Below, one piece after another: positions 15,954-24,508 of a stretch of DNA of 64,000 nucleotides. Under the pieces are notes generated by a model, which saw only the letters and a program-made list of their open reading frames with translations, did not search any database and was not told the DNA's origin. The stretch covers positions 124,001-188,000 of the forward strand of contig NZ_RIAS01000012.1 of assembly GCF_003719335.1 (NCBI RefSeq), written 5' to 3'. This DNA is from Paenibacillus amylolyticus (GTDB lineage: Bacteria > Bacillota > Bacilli > Paenibacillales > Paenibacillaceae). Made by a program: the position numbers and the translations under genes. The stretch's first letter is position 1. Each line of letters opens with the position of its first letter.

Positions 15954-16928
15954 ATGAATATGATTACAGCACGCAACCTGCAAAAGCAATTCAAAACCCC
16001 TGTCGTGCGGGAAGGCCGCTTCTCAGGGGTACGTACCTTGTTTTCACGCCAGTATGTAACCAAAGAAGCGGTACGTGATATCAGCTTTGATATTAGGCAA
16101 GGGGAATTTGTTGGTTACATTGGTCCCAATGGGGCTGGCAAATCCACCACGATTAAAATGCTGACAGGCATTCTTCACCCGACAGCGGGTGAGGTTGTGC
16201 TTGGCGGGATGAATCCTCATGAGGAACGGCGTAAAACGGTTGCCAAGCTCGGCGTTGTGTTCGGACAGCGAAGTCAGCTCTGGTGGGACTTACCCGTAAA
16301 GGATTCGTATGATATTTTGGCAGAAATGTACGGTGTGAGTTCGGATGTCAAAAAGAAACGACTGTCCCAGTTCGCTGAACTGCTGGATCTTGAATCCTTC
16401 TGGGCGACCCCGGTTCGCAAGCTCTCTCTTGGGCAGCGCATGCGGGCCGATCTGGCAGCGTCTATGCTGCATGATCCAGAGCTGCTTTTTCTCGATGAAC
16501 CCACCATCGGACTGGACGTGAATGCGAAGCGAAATATTCGCCGGTTTCTGCGCACATTAAATGAAGAGTTTGGCAAAACGATTCTGCTCACTACCCACGA
16601 CATGGATGATATCGAACAGCTATGCAACCGAGTCATGGTCATTAACCACGGACAACTGACCTATGACGGAACCATCGCCTCCCTTCGAGATACGATCGGT
16701 TTGCCTACATTGATCCGTGTCGCCTTCCGTGGAAGGGTTAAACTGCCAGATGCTTTGCCTTCCGCCATTCAGGTTACACGTATGGACAATCAGGTGCTGA
16801 CGGCACTGGTGAACCGGAAGGAATGGCGTACGATGGACATTTTGAAGGAGCTGGAGCAGTGGGGAGAGATTGACGATATTGAGATGAAGGAACCCGACTT
16901 CGAGGATGTTATACACAAAGTCTATTGA
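15954..16928 (+). CDS. ABC transporter ATP-binding protein (COG4586 type)
   Basis: A 324-aa ATPase of the DRA/NodI-like class. A family-typical insertion at residues 20-45 (RTLFSRQYVTKEAV) precedes Walker A GPNGAGKSTT. Then come FGQRSQLWWDLP (Q loop), the signature LSLGQRMRADLAASM, Walker B LLFLDEPTIGLD and the switch TTHDMDDIEQL. It has GGAGGAGG upstream of ATG 15954. It completes a permease-permease-ATPase unit. The following peptidase-like gene begins in the same transcript, 107 bp after this stop by the start I prefer. Confidence 0.9.
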   Translation: MNMITARNLQKQFKTPVVREGRFSGVRTLFSRQYVTKEAVRDISFDIRQGEFVGYIGPNGAGKSTTIKMLTGILHPTAGEVVLGGMNPHEERRKTVAKLGVVFGQRSQLWWDLPVKDSYDILAEMYGVSSDVKKKRLSQFAELLDLESFWATPVRKLSLGQRMRADLAASMLHDPELLFLDEPTIGLDVNAKRNIRRFLRTLNEEFGKTILLTTHDMDDIEQLCNRVMVINHGQLTYDGTIASLRDTIGLPTLIRVAFRGRVKLPDALPSAIQVTRMDNQVLTALVNRKEWRTMDILKELEQWGEIDDIEMKEPDFEDVIHKVY

Positions 16929-17035
16929 TTCGTCCAGGGGTTGGCCTATCTTATAGTGAAACGGGTTATAGGGCTGTTCTAATGCCGTTACAGGAGAGAG
17001 GGACAGGACGTACTGTAGTAACGGAGGTGAGGGTC

Positions 17036-17713
17036 ATGCTTGTGACCAGACATGTTCTTGCTGCACCCAGTCCCTATGCTACGCCTTATTACATCGTACG
17101 CGGAACGAATCCCGGACCCGTCATGATGATTACATCTGGAGTTCACGGCAATGAAACCGCGAGTATGGCCGCTGCACAGAAGCTTGCCGATGATTGTGCC
17201 GCAGGGCGGCGTGTGATCCATCGCGGAACCTTGATTATTGTGCCAAGAGTCAACCAGCAGGCTTATGCCAAAAAAATCAGAGGCAAACCTGATCTGAATC
17301 GTACCTTTCCTCGCCGCAAGTCAGGAAGATCGAAGCATCCACTGGCAGCCGCCGTGTTCAAGCTTGCACGCGAGCATCACCCTGACTGGTGGCTCGATCT
17401 ACACGAGGCAAATGGTCTGTCACAGCTTAGTCCACGCGTGCTTGGACAAACGCTGATCACCAACCCCGGCAGCTCCAGCGTGCCGATCTGCCGCAGGGTG
17501 ATTGAACGCATGAACCGATCTATACCGGTGGGCAAGCATCATTTTAATCTGAAGCGGCATGAGTTACCGGGCTCCGCTCGGACAGCGGCTTCAAGATTGC
17601 TGCATGCGAAGTCTGTCACCGTGGAAACGTGCTGGAGTCTGAAACGCGCTGTACGAATCAAGTACCAGACGGAGATTGTGCATTATTTTCTACGTGAAGC
17701 AGATATGACTTGA
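17036..17713 (+). CDS. Succinylglutamate desuccinylase/aspartoacylase-type (M14-like) zinc hydrolase
   Basis: A 225-aa protein with a zinc carboxypeptidase-like core. SGVHGNETAS gives the first two zinc ligands (H37, E40), LDLHEANG the third (H123), and SVTVETCWS carries the likely catalytic glutamate. DLNRTFP supplies the usual substrate-binding arginine region. Members remove acyl or amino-acid groups by hydrolysing an amide bond; the substrate here is unknown. ATG 17036 follows GGAGG with 8-bp spacing; the frame is open to 16925, where it would overlap the ATPase stop, but that extension lacks homology. Co-transcription with the exporter suggests a linked role. A bidirectional terminator follows. 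Confidence 0.82.
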   Translation: MLVTRHVLAAPSPYATPYYIVRGTNPGPVMMITSGVHGNETASMAAAQKLADDCAAGRRVIHRGTLIIVPRVNQQAYAKKIRGKPDLNRTFPRRKSGRSKHPLAAAVFKLAREHHPDWWLDLHEANGLSQLSPRVLGQTLITNPGSSSVPICRRVIERMNRSIPVGKHHFNLKRHELPGSARTAASRLLHAKSVTVETCWSLKRAVRIKYQTEIVHYFLREADMT

Positions 17714-17727
17714 GCGAAAAAACAAAA

Positions 17728-17782
17728 ACCACCTCCATTGCATAACCCGATGATTGACATCTTGGGGTGCACTGGAGGTGGT
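17728..17782. terminator. Bidirectional terminator between convergent genes
   Basis: ACCACCTCCATTGCA (17728-17742) pairs with TGCACTGGAGGTGGT (17768-17782). T runs follow on both strands, stronger on the minus strand. It serves the ABC/peptidase operon and the convergent serine hydrolase gene. Confidence 0.85.
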
Positions 17783-17792
17783 GATTTTTGTA

Positions 17793-18857
17793 TCAATGAT
17801 TCCGCATCACGAATTCCAGTAAATCCTTGCCTACAGGCTCAAGGAACGTGAGCGGATACAGATCTTTTTTCGTCAAAAACTTGTAGATCGCATCCAGATA
17901 TTCATCCACACGATCGGCTGATCCAAAACAGTAATTGGATAATAATACGACACCTACGCCCTGCTCCTTGTTTATAGCTAAATAGCTGGTAGCACCAAAG
18001 GTACCGCCGTTATGCCACAAAATATTTTGATCCAATGCCGTATCCTCTTGCCACCCGAAATAAAGCTCTGATTCTCCGATTCGAATAGGTACGTGACTTT
18101 GTTGCATGGCAGAGGCTAGCGGGTGTTCTTCATTGAGATTGGCTTGTACAAATAAACTCATATCGTGAACAGATGACTTGATTGCTCCCGCTCCATCGTG
18201 TACTCCATTCAGATCCCAGTGAGGCATGACTTTTCCCGTTGATGTATGTCCATTCACCAATCGACTGTTCTGTTCTGTATTCAGAAGGGCGGCAGTTTCC
18301 ATCATATGTAATGGGGTTGTGATATATTTTTTCAGTAGATCGTCATATGTTCTGTCTGTTACTTTACATAAGATGTATCCTAATAACCCCATACCGGTAT
18401 TAGAGTATTCAAATTTACCGATCTGCTCCGTGTAATCAGCATCCGCTAAAAAGGCAAGCAAATCTTGCTCCGTATATCTGGAATACGGATTGTATCGATT
18501 TTTTTTCGAAGACAAATTAGGTGCTAATCTGGGTAATCCAGACGTATGCGTCGCCAAATGTTTGAGCGTAATTTTTTTCAAATAATCGTTTTTGCCCAGG
18601 TGTATGTACTTGCTGGCTGTGTCATCGGCAGAAAGCCGTTGTTGATGTTCTAATTCTAGTAGAAGCATACTTGTGAACACTTTGGTCAGAGAGCCGATTT
18701 CAAATAACCTGTGTTCAGGAGCAACTATATTCTGCTTTGGCGGATTGCCGAATGAATGATACTCGATATCTTCCTTGGTAACGATGCCAATCTCAAGATG
18801 AAGATGTTTTTTACCTTTAATATAATCAGAAACAAAACCTTGTATATCCCTCATCAA
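17793..18857 (-). CDS. Serine hydrolase of the class C beta-lactamase/penicillin-binding protein-like family
   Basis: A 354-aa protein with the serine beta-lactamase-like fold. SLTK at 56-59 is the S-x-x-K catalytic tetrad start, YSN (in FEYSNTGMG) the second motif, and HNGG (in LWHNGGTFG) the third. It has no signal peptide and no membrane helix, unlike true AmpC or most PBP4* proteins, so it is probably a cytoplasmic esterase- or peptidase-like enzyme. The start is a TTG at 18857, 8 bp after GAGGAG, with an ATG as the next codon. It is monocistronic. Beta-lactam resistance should not be assumed. Confidence 0.83.
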   Translation of the reverse strand: MMRDIQGFVSDYIKGKKHLHLEIGIVTKEDIEYHSFGNPPKQNIVAPEHRLFEIGSLTKVFTSMLLLELEHQQRLSADDTASKYIHLGKNDYLKKITLKHLATHTSGLPRLAPNLSSKKNRYNPYSRYTEQDLLAFLADADYTEQIGKFEYSNTGMGLLGYILCKVTDRTYDDLLKKYITTPLHMMETAALLNTEQNSRLVNGHTSTGKVMPHWDLNGVHDGAGAIKSSVHDMSLFVQANLNEEHPLASAMQQSHVPIRIGESELYFGWQEDTALDQNILWHNGGTFGATSYLAINKEQGVGVVLLSNYCFGSADRVDEYLDAIYKFLTKKDLYPLTFLEPVGKDLLEFVMRNH

Positions 18858-19005
18858 GCATTATGCTCCTCTCTGGTGTGTATCTAGTATTCCATACGGT
18901 GATTACGTTAAGAAACCTGATATGGAAAAATGAAACAAATTACTCGTTATATTCGATTTGCCTCCGTCATTTCCTGCTCGTAGATAAACGTTTGTCTGCT
19001 CTTAA

Positions 19006-19035
19006 AAAATAGAAAAAGAGCCGTGATTACGGCTC
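19006..19035 (-). terminator. Terminator after merR
   Basis: On the minus strand GAGCCGT and ACGGCTC pair across a 4-nt loop (19018-19035), followed by TTTTTC and further T. It begins at the merR stop codon. Confidence 0.85.
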
Positions 19036-19436
19036 TACGGCTCTTTTTTCTCTACTCTAAAGGACTGGATATAACTATCGATTTCGTCCTCAGGTACAAG
19101 CAACAATCCGGCCAGCTGTTTTTGCATCTGCTCCAGATGTTCAATGTGCTGTTGAATGTCGGTGATCCGTTCACGTACAAGTGTTTTCAACGTCTCTTTT
19201 TCCATATCCTCATTACTTAGCAGCTCCAGCGTTTCCTTTATTGCTTTTAGCGAATAACCGAGCGTCTGTGCACCCTTAATGAACTTGACTTTGACCAGAT
19301 AATCCTCGGTGTACTCGCGGTATCCGTTGGAGGATCGATGCGGAGCGGGCAGTATGCCGCTGTCCTCATAATAACGAAGCGTAGCCATACTTACTCCCGT
19401 CTTTTTGGCTAATTGGCCTCTTGTCATGGTCTGCAC
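19035..19436 (-). CDS. MerR family transcriptional regulator
   Basis: A 133-aa regulator. Residues 5-50 form the MerR winged helix (GQLAKKTGVSMATLRYYEDS, then SSNGYREYTEDYL), and residues 80-125 an amphipathic coiled coil (RERITDIQQHIEHLEQMQKQ) for dimerisation. There is no cysteine in the effector region, so it is not a typical metal sensor and belongs with the AdhR/YfmP/HmrR-like organic-stress branch. The start is GTG 19436 with GGAGAG upstream. It lies 24 bp after the alpha/beta hydrolase and shares its transcript. A perfect MerR-type palindrome sits in that operon's promoter, so it probably activates its own operon. Confidence 0.9.
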   Translation of the reverse strand: MQTMTRGQLAKKTGVSMATLRYYEDSGILPAPHRSSNGYREYTEDYLVKVKFIKGAQTLGYSLKAIKETLELLSNEDMEKETLKTLVRERITDIQQHIEHLEQMQKQLAGLLLVPEDEIDSYIQSFRVEKKEP

Positions 19437-19460
19437 AACGTTCTCTCCTTTCCAGCTGAC

Positions 19461-20957
19461 TCATTGCGCTTGTTCGTTACGTATCTTTGTATATTCATGA
19501 TCATAAGATGCTTCGGGAAATTTCGCCGAACTTCCTTGCAGTAGAGGCTGCGCTTCACCCTTCAGATAACGATCAAAGAAGGCGAGTGCGTAACTTCTGG
19601 TAATATCGATATTATGCTCCGCAGACATATTCTTGGCAAACAAACGCGGTGAGATTAACGCAATATCGGTAAAGCTTTGATGGAAAAATCCATCCACGGT
19701 CAGATAATAGGTATCATTCAGACTGTTCTTCATTACATGTTCCAGATCGGGTTCAAACTCCGGATAGAATAACTTTTCATGCTCAGTAGGATTTGGCCCC
19801 AAGCTTTTGGCTGTCTTTCCAGACATGATGTACATAAAAGGTTGTTTCAGCGACGATTTGGAAACACTGCCCCAAAATCCACCTTCCAGGCTGAGTCCTG
19901 CATGAAAACGTTCATCCTGTGCGAGTGCTTCTGCTGTTGTTGCCCCGCCGTAGGAATGTCCCATAATGCCCGTGTGGTTCAGATCCAGTCTGCCCTCCAG
20001 CACCTGATTCGGATCATTCACATTCCACTGTTCCAGCGTGTCGAGTACAAAACGTGCATCTGCTGCACGAATGCCTACGCCCTGCACATTATATTGATAC
20101 ACTTCTTCGGATGTTGCGAATTCAGGCCCGGCATCGTAAGAGACCTTATGTCCATCTGGAAAAGTTACTCTAGCCGACGTATACGGATGATCCATCCCTA
20201 CAACAATATAACCGTGGCTGACTAGTTCTTCCACCGCCGTCATACTTTGAAAACGAGCTGAACGGACACCGGGAGAAAACAGGACAACTGGATAAGAACT
20301 GCTTGCATTAGACATCGCTGCACCTTTGACCACATGTGTCGGTATCGTATCTAGGTAACTGAACACTTGAGACGGGATGCCAAACACCAGACTGATCGCT
20401 TCCCCCAATTCAGCAGGGTATGACTCCGGTTTAATGCCTTTTGCAACTTCCGGGTCTACCGGATACCACACATTAATCATCAGTTCCCGCTTGTCCCCGG
20501 CTTCAGGCGAAAGAGTCTCCTCACGAGATTCATCTACGATCTGTTGTGAAAATGTACCGATGGCAAATTGCCCCGTTGGCTCGGGCATGGTAAATGCCGG
20601 GAAGTAACTCGTAAGCACTCCTGATCCAATGCCCGAGAAAGCAGCAAGAAGAAGGATGAACAGTCCATGCATCCAGGCACGTCCTCTCGACTTCTTCTTA
20701 TGTATTTCCGGTGCTATGCTTCCAGCGCTACGAGTCCATTTAATCAATTGAATCATTAACAGGATAAATAGAATGAGCGCGACAATATAAGACGGTAGTA
20801 ACATCACCCGTACTGAATCCATGATCGCATGTAGCAGAAATGCGGTAACTAAGGCACTAAGCATGCCTACCGCAAGCTTTCGTCTTTTCGTATAAAACGG
20901 TAAACCCAGCGCCCCCACTATCGTTACTAGCACGAAAATCCATTCAAATATCTTCAT
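19461..20957 (-). CDS. Membrane-anchored alpha/beta hydrolase (PAF-acetylhydrolase-like)
   Basis: A 498-aa protein. Four N-terminal helices occupy about the first 125 residues (FEWIFVLVTIVGALGLPF through HGLFILLLAAFSGIGSGVL). An alpha/beta hydrolase domain of the platelet-activating-factor acetylhydrolase/dienelactone type follows. The nucleophile elbow is GHSYGG, the oxyanion region is VLFSPGVRS, and the catalytic histidine is probably in GFFHQSF. The catalytic part would face outward or inward depending on topology, which I cannot fix. The start is ATG 20957, 6-7 bp after GGAGG. It is the first gene of the merR operon; an operator-like palindrome lies about 40-60 bp upstream. The substrate is unknown. 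Confidence 0.85.
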   Translation of the reverse strand: MKIFEWIFVLVTIVGALGLPFYTKRRKLAVGMLSALVTAFLLHAIMDSVRVMLLPSYIVALILFILLMIQLIKWTRSAGSIAPEIHKKKSRGRAWMHGLFILLLAAFSGIGSGVLTSYFPAFTMPEPTGQFAIGTFSQQIVDESREETLSPEAGDKRELMINVWYPVDPEVAKGIKPESYPAELGEAISLVFGIPSQVFSYLDTIPTHVVKGAAMSNASSSYPVVLFSPGVRSARFQSMTAVEELVSHGYIVVGMDHPYTSARVTFPDGHKVSYDAGPEFATSEEVYQYNVQGVGIRAADARFVLDTLEQWNVNDPNQVLEGRLDLNHTGIMGHSYGGATTAEALAQDERFHAGLSLEGGFWGSVSKSSLKQPFMYIMSGKTAKSLGPNPTEHEKLFYPEFEPDLEHVMKNSLNDTYYLTVDGFFHQSFTDIALISPRLFAKNMSAEHNIDITRSYALAFFDRYLKGEAQPLLQGSSAKFPEASYDHEYTKIRNEQAQ

Positions 20958-20989
20958 GATTTTTCCTCCAAACGTTGTTGATACAACAA

Positions 20990-21020
20990 CAATAAACCTT
21001 GAAGTATACTTCAAGGTCAA
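20990..21020 (-). promoter_or_regulatory. MerR-type promoter with perfect 22-bp palindromic operator
   Basis: ACCTTGAAGTATACTTCAAGGT (20996-21017; two halves of 11) is a perfect dyad. On the minus strand it lies between TTGACC (-35, 21020-21015) and a weak TTATTG/TTTATT -10 with a 19/18-bp spacer. The over-long spacer occupied by a dyad is the defining layout of MerR-activated promoters. Confidence 0.85.
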
Positions 21021-21044
21021 GGATTGAAATCGAGAATAATAAAA

Positions 21045-21491
21045 TTATTTGACTGTTACCTTCGTACGCGGCATGGTGTGCATTGCACCTGAGGTTACAT
21101 GTGCCTGGACAACGTACACCCCCGGCTCCTGAAATGTGTGCTTAACTTCATAGATGCCATCTCCCACAGAGCTAGCCTTCACTGCCCCGCGTGCCTCAAG
21201 CTCATCGGCGTTCATCATGCCTTCTTCGATGGATGGTGCCGCAGGTTCGTTCTCTTCGTTCCAGATTTGGAATTGTACATGATCGGCATCATCTACAGGT
21301 TTCTCCCCCTGGGTTAGTTTGATCTGTAAAGCGACTTCTTCGTTCACCTTCACCTGATCCGGCATCATGAGCTTCACTCGAATCATCTCCGGCATCTCGC
21401 CTGAGGCAGACTGCTCCGTGTAAGAGCAGCCATTCAGAATAAAAATCAGTATGAGCAAAGGCGTAAACCAGCGAGCTTGTCCCTTCATCAC
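21045..21491 (-). CDS. YtkA/FixH-like lipoprotein
   Basis: A 148-aa exported protein. The N-terminal hydrophobic segment ends in LNGC, a lipobox, so it should be lipid-anchored on the outer face of the membrane. The mature part is a single immunoglobulin-like beta domain of the YtkA type (VKVNEEVALQIKLTQGEKPV, then GIYEVKHTFQEPGVYVVQAH), often linked to metal or redox handling. It begins 65 bp after bdbC on the same strand and probably shares its transcript. GTG 21491 or ATG 21488 may be the start. Its function is not established. Confidence 0.75.
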   Translation of the reverse strand: MMKGQARWFTPLLILIFILNGCSYTEQSASGEMPEMIRVKLMMPDQVKVNEEVALQIKLTQGEKPVDDADHVQFQIWNEENEPAAPSIEEGMMNADELEARGAVKASSVGDGIYEVKHTFQEPGVYVVQAHVTSGAMHTMPRTKVTVK

Positions 21492-21556
21492 TGTTAGTCC
21501 TTTCTGAGTATAAAGATTTAAAAAGAAAACATAGATAAAAGATTTAAGAAGAACAG

Positions 21557-22009
21557 TTAGATAGAAGATTTAGGCGTTTTGCCGATGCCCCACAGCATCA
21601 CGATAATCATGATAAATGCGATCAGAGCCAGCAATGGAATCGTGATAAAACCAAACCAGTTCAAATAATCGGTGTAACATGGCACCTTACCGCATGCCAC
21701 TGCGTTGCCCGTAGCCGCGAAGATCCGTTGAATCGTTACGTGATACAAGGAAATGCCACCCCCGATAAAGCTGAGCGGAAGCACGTACTTGGCAATCCCC
21801 ACGTCATCCTTAAAGTACGCAATACCAAGCAGAATCGTTAGCGGATACATAAAGATGCGCTGGAACCAGCACAGATCACATGGCAGAAACTGCTTAATCT
21901 CACTTAAATAAAGACTTCCCAAAGTTGCGATAACAGACACAGCCCAGGCAATAAATAATCGGGTATCTACACTCCGTGCGGGCTTCTCTGAATTGGATGT
22001 TGCACTCAT
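21557..22009 (-). CDS. bdbC: Thiol-disulfide oxidoreductase of the BdbC/DsbB type
   Basis: A 150-aa membrane protein with four helices that reoxidises a thiol oxidase (BdbD/DsbA) using quinone. CDLCW after helix 1-2 is the CxxC pair facing the membrane, and CGKVPC in the second extracellular loop is the partner pair. QRIFMYPLT is the family's quinone-site region. The start is ATG 22009, 8 bp after GGAGG; an ATG at 22030 is in frame but lacks a ribosome site. No bdbD gene is adjacent, so the partner must lie elsewhere. The downstream YtkA-like lipoprotein may be a client or a co-factor-handling protein. Confidence 0.87.
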   Translation of the reverse strand: MSATSNSEKPARSVDTRLFIAWAVSVIATLGSLYLSEIKQFLPCDLCWFQRIFMYPLTILLGIAYFKDDVGIAKYVLPLSFIGGGISLYHVTIQRIFAATGNAVACGKVPCYTDYLNWFGFITIPLLALIAFIMIIVMLWGIGKTPKSSI

Positions 22010-22142
22010 ACCTCTGTCCTCCTCTTTCATTGTTCATTTTGAATAGTTGAACAATAGTTTGTATTCCTTGAGTTATTTGAATGCTTATGTAATTGATTAC
22101 GCGGTTAATTATACCAAATATTTGCTCTTTCAGGCGAATATA

Positions 22143-22170
22143 AAAAAGCTGCCACATGGGCAGCTTTTTT
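22143..22170. terminator. Terminator between bdbC and the stalk-domain gene
   Basis: AAAAAAGCTGCC and GGCAGCTTTTTT pair around a 4-nt loop. It lies about 80 bp past the stop of the minus-strand gene at 22249-23895 and has T runs in both directions. Confidence 0.88.
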
Positions 22171-22248
22171 GGGTATGCATGTGAGATTAATTATATCAAC
22201 TTATAAAGTGTATTGGCGCACAGCGTTGATAATTGCGTTACGTTTGCC

Positions 22249-23895
22249 TTACATTGCTTTGGTCAGCGTAATGGAACCATCTTTCTTAGCCCAATCCACA
22301 TTCCATTGCAGCAATTCAGCAATGAAACGCAGCGGTACTTGTGTACGTCCATCTTTGTTAACAAACACGGTAGAACCAACGTTTTTCTTCATACCGTTCA
22401 CTTCCATGACCGTGTTGTTTACCCAGAATACAAGTGTATCATCACCAGCCATAACGGTAACTTGCTGTGCTTTTTTGTCCCATTTCACCGTTGCTCCAAT
22501 GCCTTCACTTAGGAAACGCAGCGGGATGTATGTTGTATTTTTCCAAAGCACAGGTGTGGTGTCCATGTTGGTTGTTTTATCGTTAATTTTCAGCATTTTG
22601 CTGTTCAGCTTCATCCAGACGGTTGTCATATCTGGCGCTGGCGTTGGTGCAGGCATTGTTGGTGTTGCTTCTTGGAACTTGTCGTTGAATTGAGTCACAA
22701 TGGCATTACCCAGCGCTTGACCTACCCCGAACATCACTTTGAAGCCTTCACGATTCGTCGTGTAAGAAGCATCATAGTTGCCTGCTGCATATTGATCCAG
22801 CACTTTTTGCACTTGGTTTTCATGCGTCGTCAGCGCTTGTTGTGCTGCTGATTTCGGCAGGTTGCCCGCTGTTGCGGAATCCAGGAATGTAGCAAACTCC
22901 GTTGTAAATCCGTCGATCCGTTTTTGCACGGCTGCACGCGCAGTCGCATCATTATCTTTTACCGCTTTGACATAGTCACTTTGAGCGTTGACGTGGTTAG
23001 TCACCCAGATTTTCTCGAACGCATTGGCTCCTTCATTACCGTAAATGGAAGCGATGGCTGCCTTGAAATCCGCAGTATTTCCAGCTTCTGCTGTGACAAG
23101 GGCATTCGATGCTGCTGTACGTCCATCATACTGCTCTTGCATCTGCAGAGCGGAAAGCGCAAAGTGTTCCGAAGCCAAGTGGTTGAGTGCAGATCTCAAG
23201 TCAGCTGCTTTGGTATCCGCTTTGGTGTTGTTAAATTTCTCAGGCATTTGTGTAGTAATCGCAGTGGAAAGTGCTTTACTTACGTCAAACATTTCCTTGA
23301 AACCCTCACGATACGCTTTGTAAGCATCCGTGTAATCTCCGGCTACATACTCATCAAATACTTTTTGCACGAGGTCTTCATGCACTTTCAATGCTTGTTT
23401 TGCTGCGTCTTTCGGCAATTCACCTTCTGTAGCCGTGCTCAGGAATGTGGAGAATTCATCCACAAATCCGTTGATGTTATTCTGAGCTTGCTTGATGCCA
23501 GCCTGGTTGCCCATCTTGGTTGCTTTCACCAGATCGTCGGTATATTTGTTATGTGCGCGGAAGATACGTTCGAATTCTTTGGCACCCGCTTCACCGTAGA
23601 GGGAAGCAATTGCCGGTTGCATATCCAGTGCATTCTGGTCGAGTGCTTTGTAGGCTGCATCTGCATCTTTGGCTCCATCATAAGCTTTCGCCATAGCTGT
23701 TACCGCCAGAGCAAAGTGCTCAGACAACAGATGATCCAGGTTCGCTCTCAGGTCAGCCGCAGGGGTGTTCACGGATGCTTTCATCATGGTCATGGAAGTG
23801 GACGTCTGGGGTGCTGCAGCCGCTCCCGCGATTCCTGGCATTAACAGCGACAAGCTAAGTACAGGGGCAATAAATGTTTTCATTTTCATCTTCAT
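22249..23895 (-). CDS. Secreted protein with two His/Glu-rich helical repeats and a copper-amine-oxidase-like stalk domain
   Basis: A 548-aa exported protein. Residues 1-28 are a signal peptide ending GAAAA. Residues 48-222 and 231-406 are tandem copies of an all-helical domain. Both carry the same histidines and acidic residues: H55/H239, E59-H60/E243-H244, H115/H301 and H172/H358, a spacing that suggests a four-helix metal- or haem-binding bundle. Residues 411-425 are a Pro/Thr/Ala linker, and 425-548 match the copper amine oxidase N-terminal (stalk) domain. The start is ATG 23895 with AAGGAG upstream, not 24033. Metal binding is inference; copper amine oxidase activity is not implied. Confidence 0.8.
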   Translation of the reverse strand: MKMKMKTFIAPVLSLSLLMPGIAGAAAAPQTSTSMTMMKASVNTPAADLRANLDHLLSEHFALAVTAMAKAYDGAKDADAAYKALDQNALDMQPAIASLYGEAGAKEFERIFRAHNKYTDDLVKATKMGNQAGIKQAQNNINGFVDEFSTFLSTATEGELPKDAAKQALKVHEDLVQKVFDEYVAGDYTDAYKAYREGFKEMFDVSKALSTAITTQMPEKFNNTKADTKAADLRSALNHLASEHFALSALQMQEQYDGRTAASNALVTAEAGNTADFKAAIASIYGNEGANAFEKIWVTNHVNAQSDYVKAVKDNDATARAAVQKRIDGFTTEFATFLDSATAGNLPKSAAQQALTTHENQVQKVLDQYAAGNYDASYTTNREGFKVMFGVGQALGNAIVTQFNDKFQEATPTMPAPTPAPDMTTVWMKLNSKMLKINDKTTNMDTTPVLWKNTTYIPLRFLSEGIGATVKWDKKAQQVTVMAGDDTLVFWVNNTVMEVNGMKKNVGSTVFVNKDGRTQVPLRFIAELLQWNVDWAKKDGSITLTKAM

Positions 23896-23997
23896 TGGTG
23901 AGTCACTCCTTAAGTATGTTTTTGTTTCGTTTGTTTCTTTGTCATTGTCTTCATAGGGTGTAACGCACGGTCCTCGATTCTGGATCACTTTGCAGGC

Positions 23998-24031
23998 AAA
24001 AAAAATTACAGCTTTCGATAAAGAAAGCCGC
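23998..24031 (-). terminator. Terminator-like hairpin in the leader of the helical-repeat protein gene
   Basis: On the minus strand CGGCTTTC pairs with GAAAGCTG across a 6-nt loop (24010-24031) and is followed by TAA and eight T. No minus-strand gene lies directly upstream (the neighbour at 24285 is on the plus strand), so it may attenuate the stalk-domain gene. Confidence 0.5.
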
Positions 24032-24284
24032 AAATGCTTGATACATCTATGTTTTTTTATTCTAAAAAAATTTAAAATTCTAGTGATCCGAGTCTAAAAC
24101 ACACAACTCAAACTGCAATATACCGTATAGATTTAATTCATTCTTCCGTCTACATGTGCATGTATATCCTTCAAATTCAGATCACATAAATTTCCTATAT
24201 TTCTCAATAATAGCTTACATTGCGAGTAAACCTGAGATACAATAGAGTAAACGCTCTCCATCGACTGGAAAAGGAGGTCAACTC

Positions 24285-24491
24285 ATGACTTGGCTGCCTT
24301 ATGCATTGGTTATCGGTATCGCCTTATTCGGCGGAATTGCTACACTTATCATCGGGAATTCGAAAGCCAATCGCATCAGTAACCCCGAATATGATCGCCG
24401 TACACGGCAAAATCTGAGCAAACTTACATATGTATACGTCGGCGCAGTGGTATTGGGCATAGGCGGGTTTGTAATGTATTTGTACAATTGA
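24285..24491 (+). CDS. Small two-helix membrane protein
   Basis: A 68-aa protein with helices at about residues 4-24 (LPYALVIGIALFGGIATLII) and 47-66 (TYVYVGAVVLGIGGFVMYLY), joined by a basic cytosolic loop (NSKANRISNPEYDRRTRQN). AAGGAGG lies 8 bp upstream of the ATG, and a TACAAT -10-like element is about 50 bp upstream, which supports it as a real gene. No function can be assigned. It converges with the kinase-like gene at 24509 with only 17 bp between the stop codons and no clear terminator. Confidence 0.7.
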   Translation: MTWLPYALVIGIALFGGIATLIIGNSKANRISNPEYDRRTRQNLSKLTYVYVGAVVLGIGGFVMYLYN

Positions 24492-24508
24492 TCCTGATTC
24501 ACTGCATA

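Noticed and set aside
17793..18857. Serine hydrolase as a beta-lactam resistance gene
   Set aside because: The catalytic motifs fit the family, but there is no signal peptide and no resistance context. Resistance is not supported.
22924..23844. A 306-codon plus-strand open frame with cysteine-rich sequence
   Set aside because: It is the antisense of the helical-repeat protein. Its length comes from the strong codon bias of that repeated gene.
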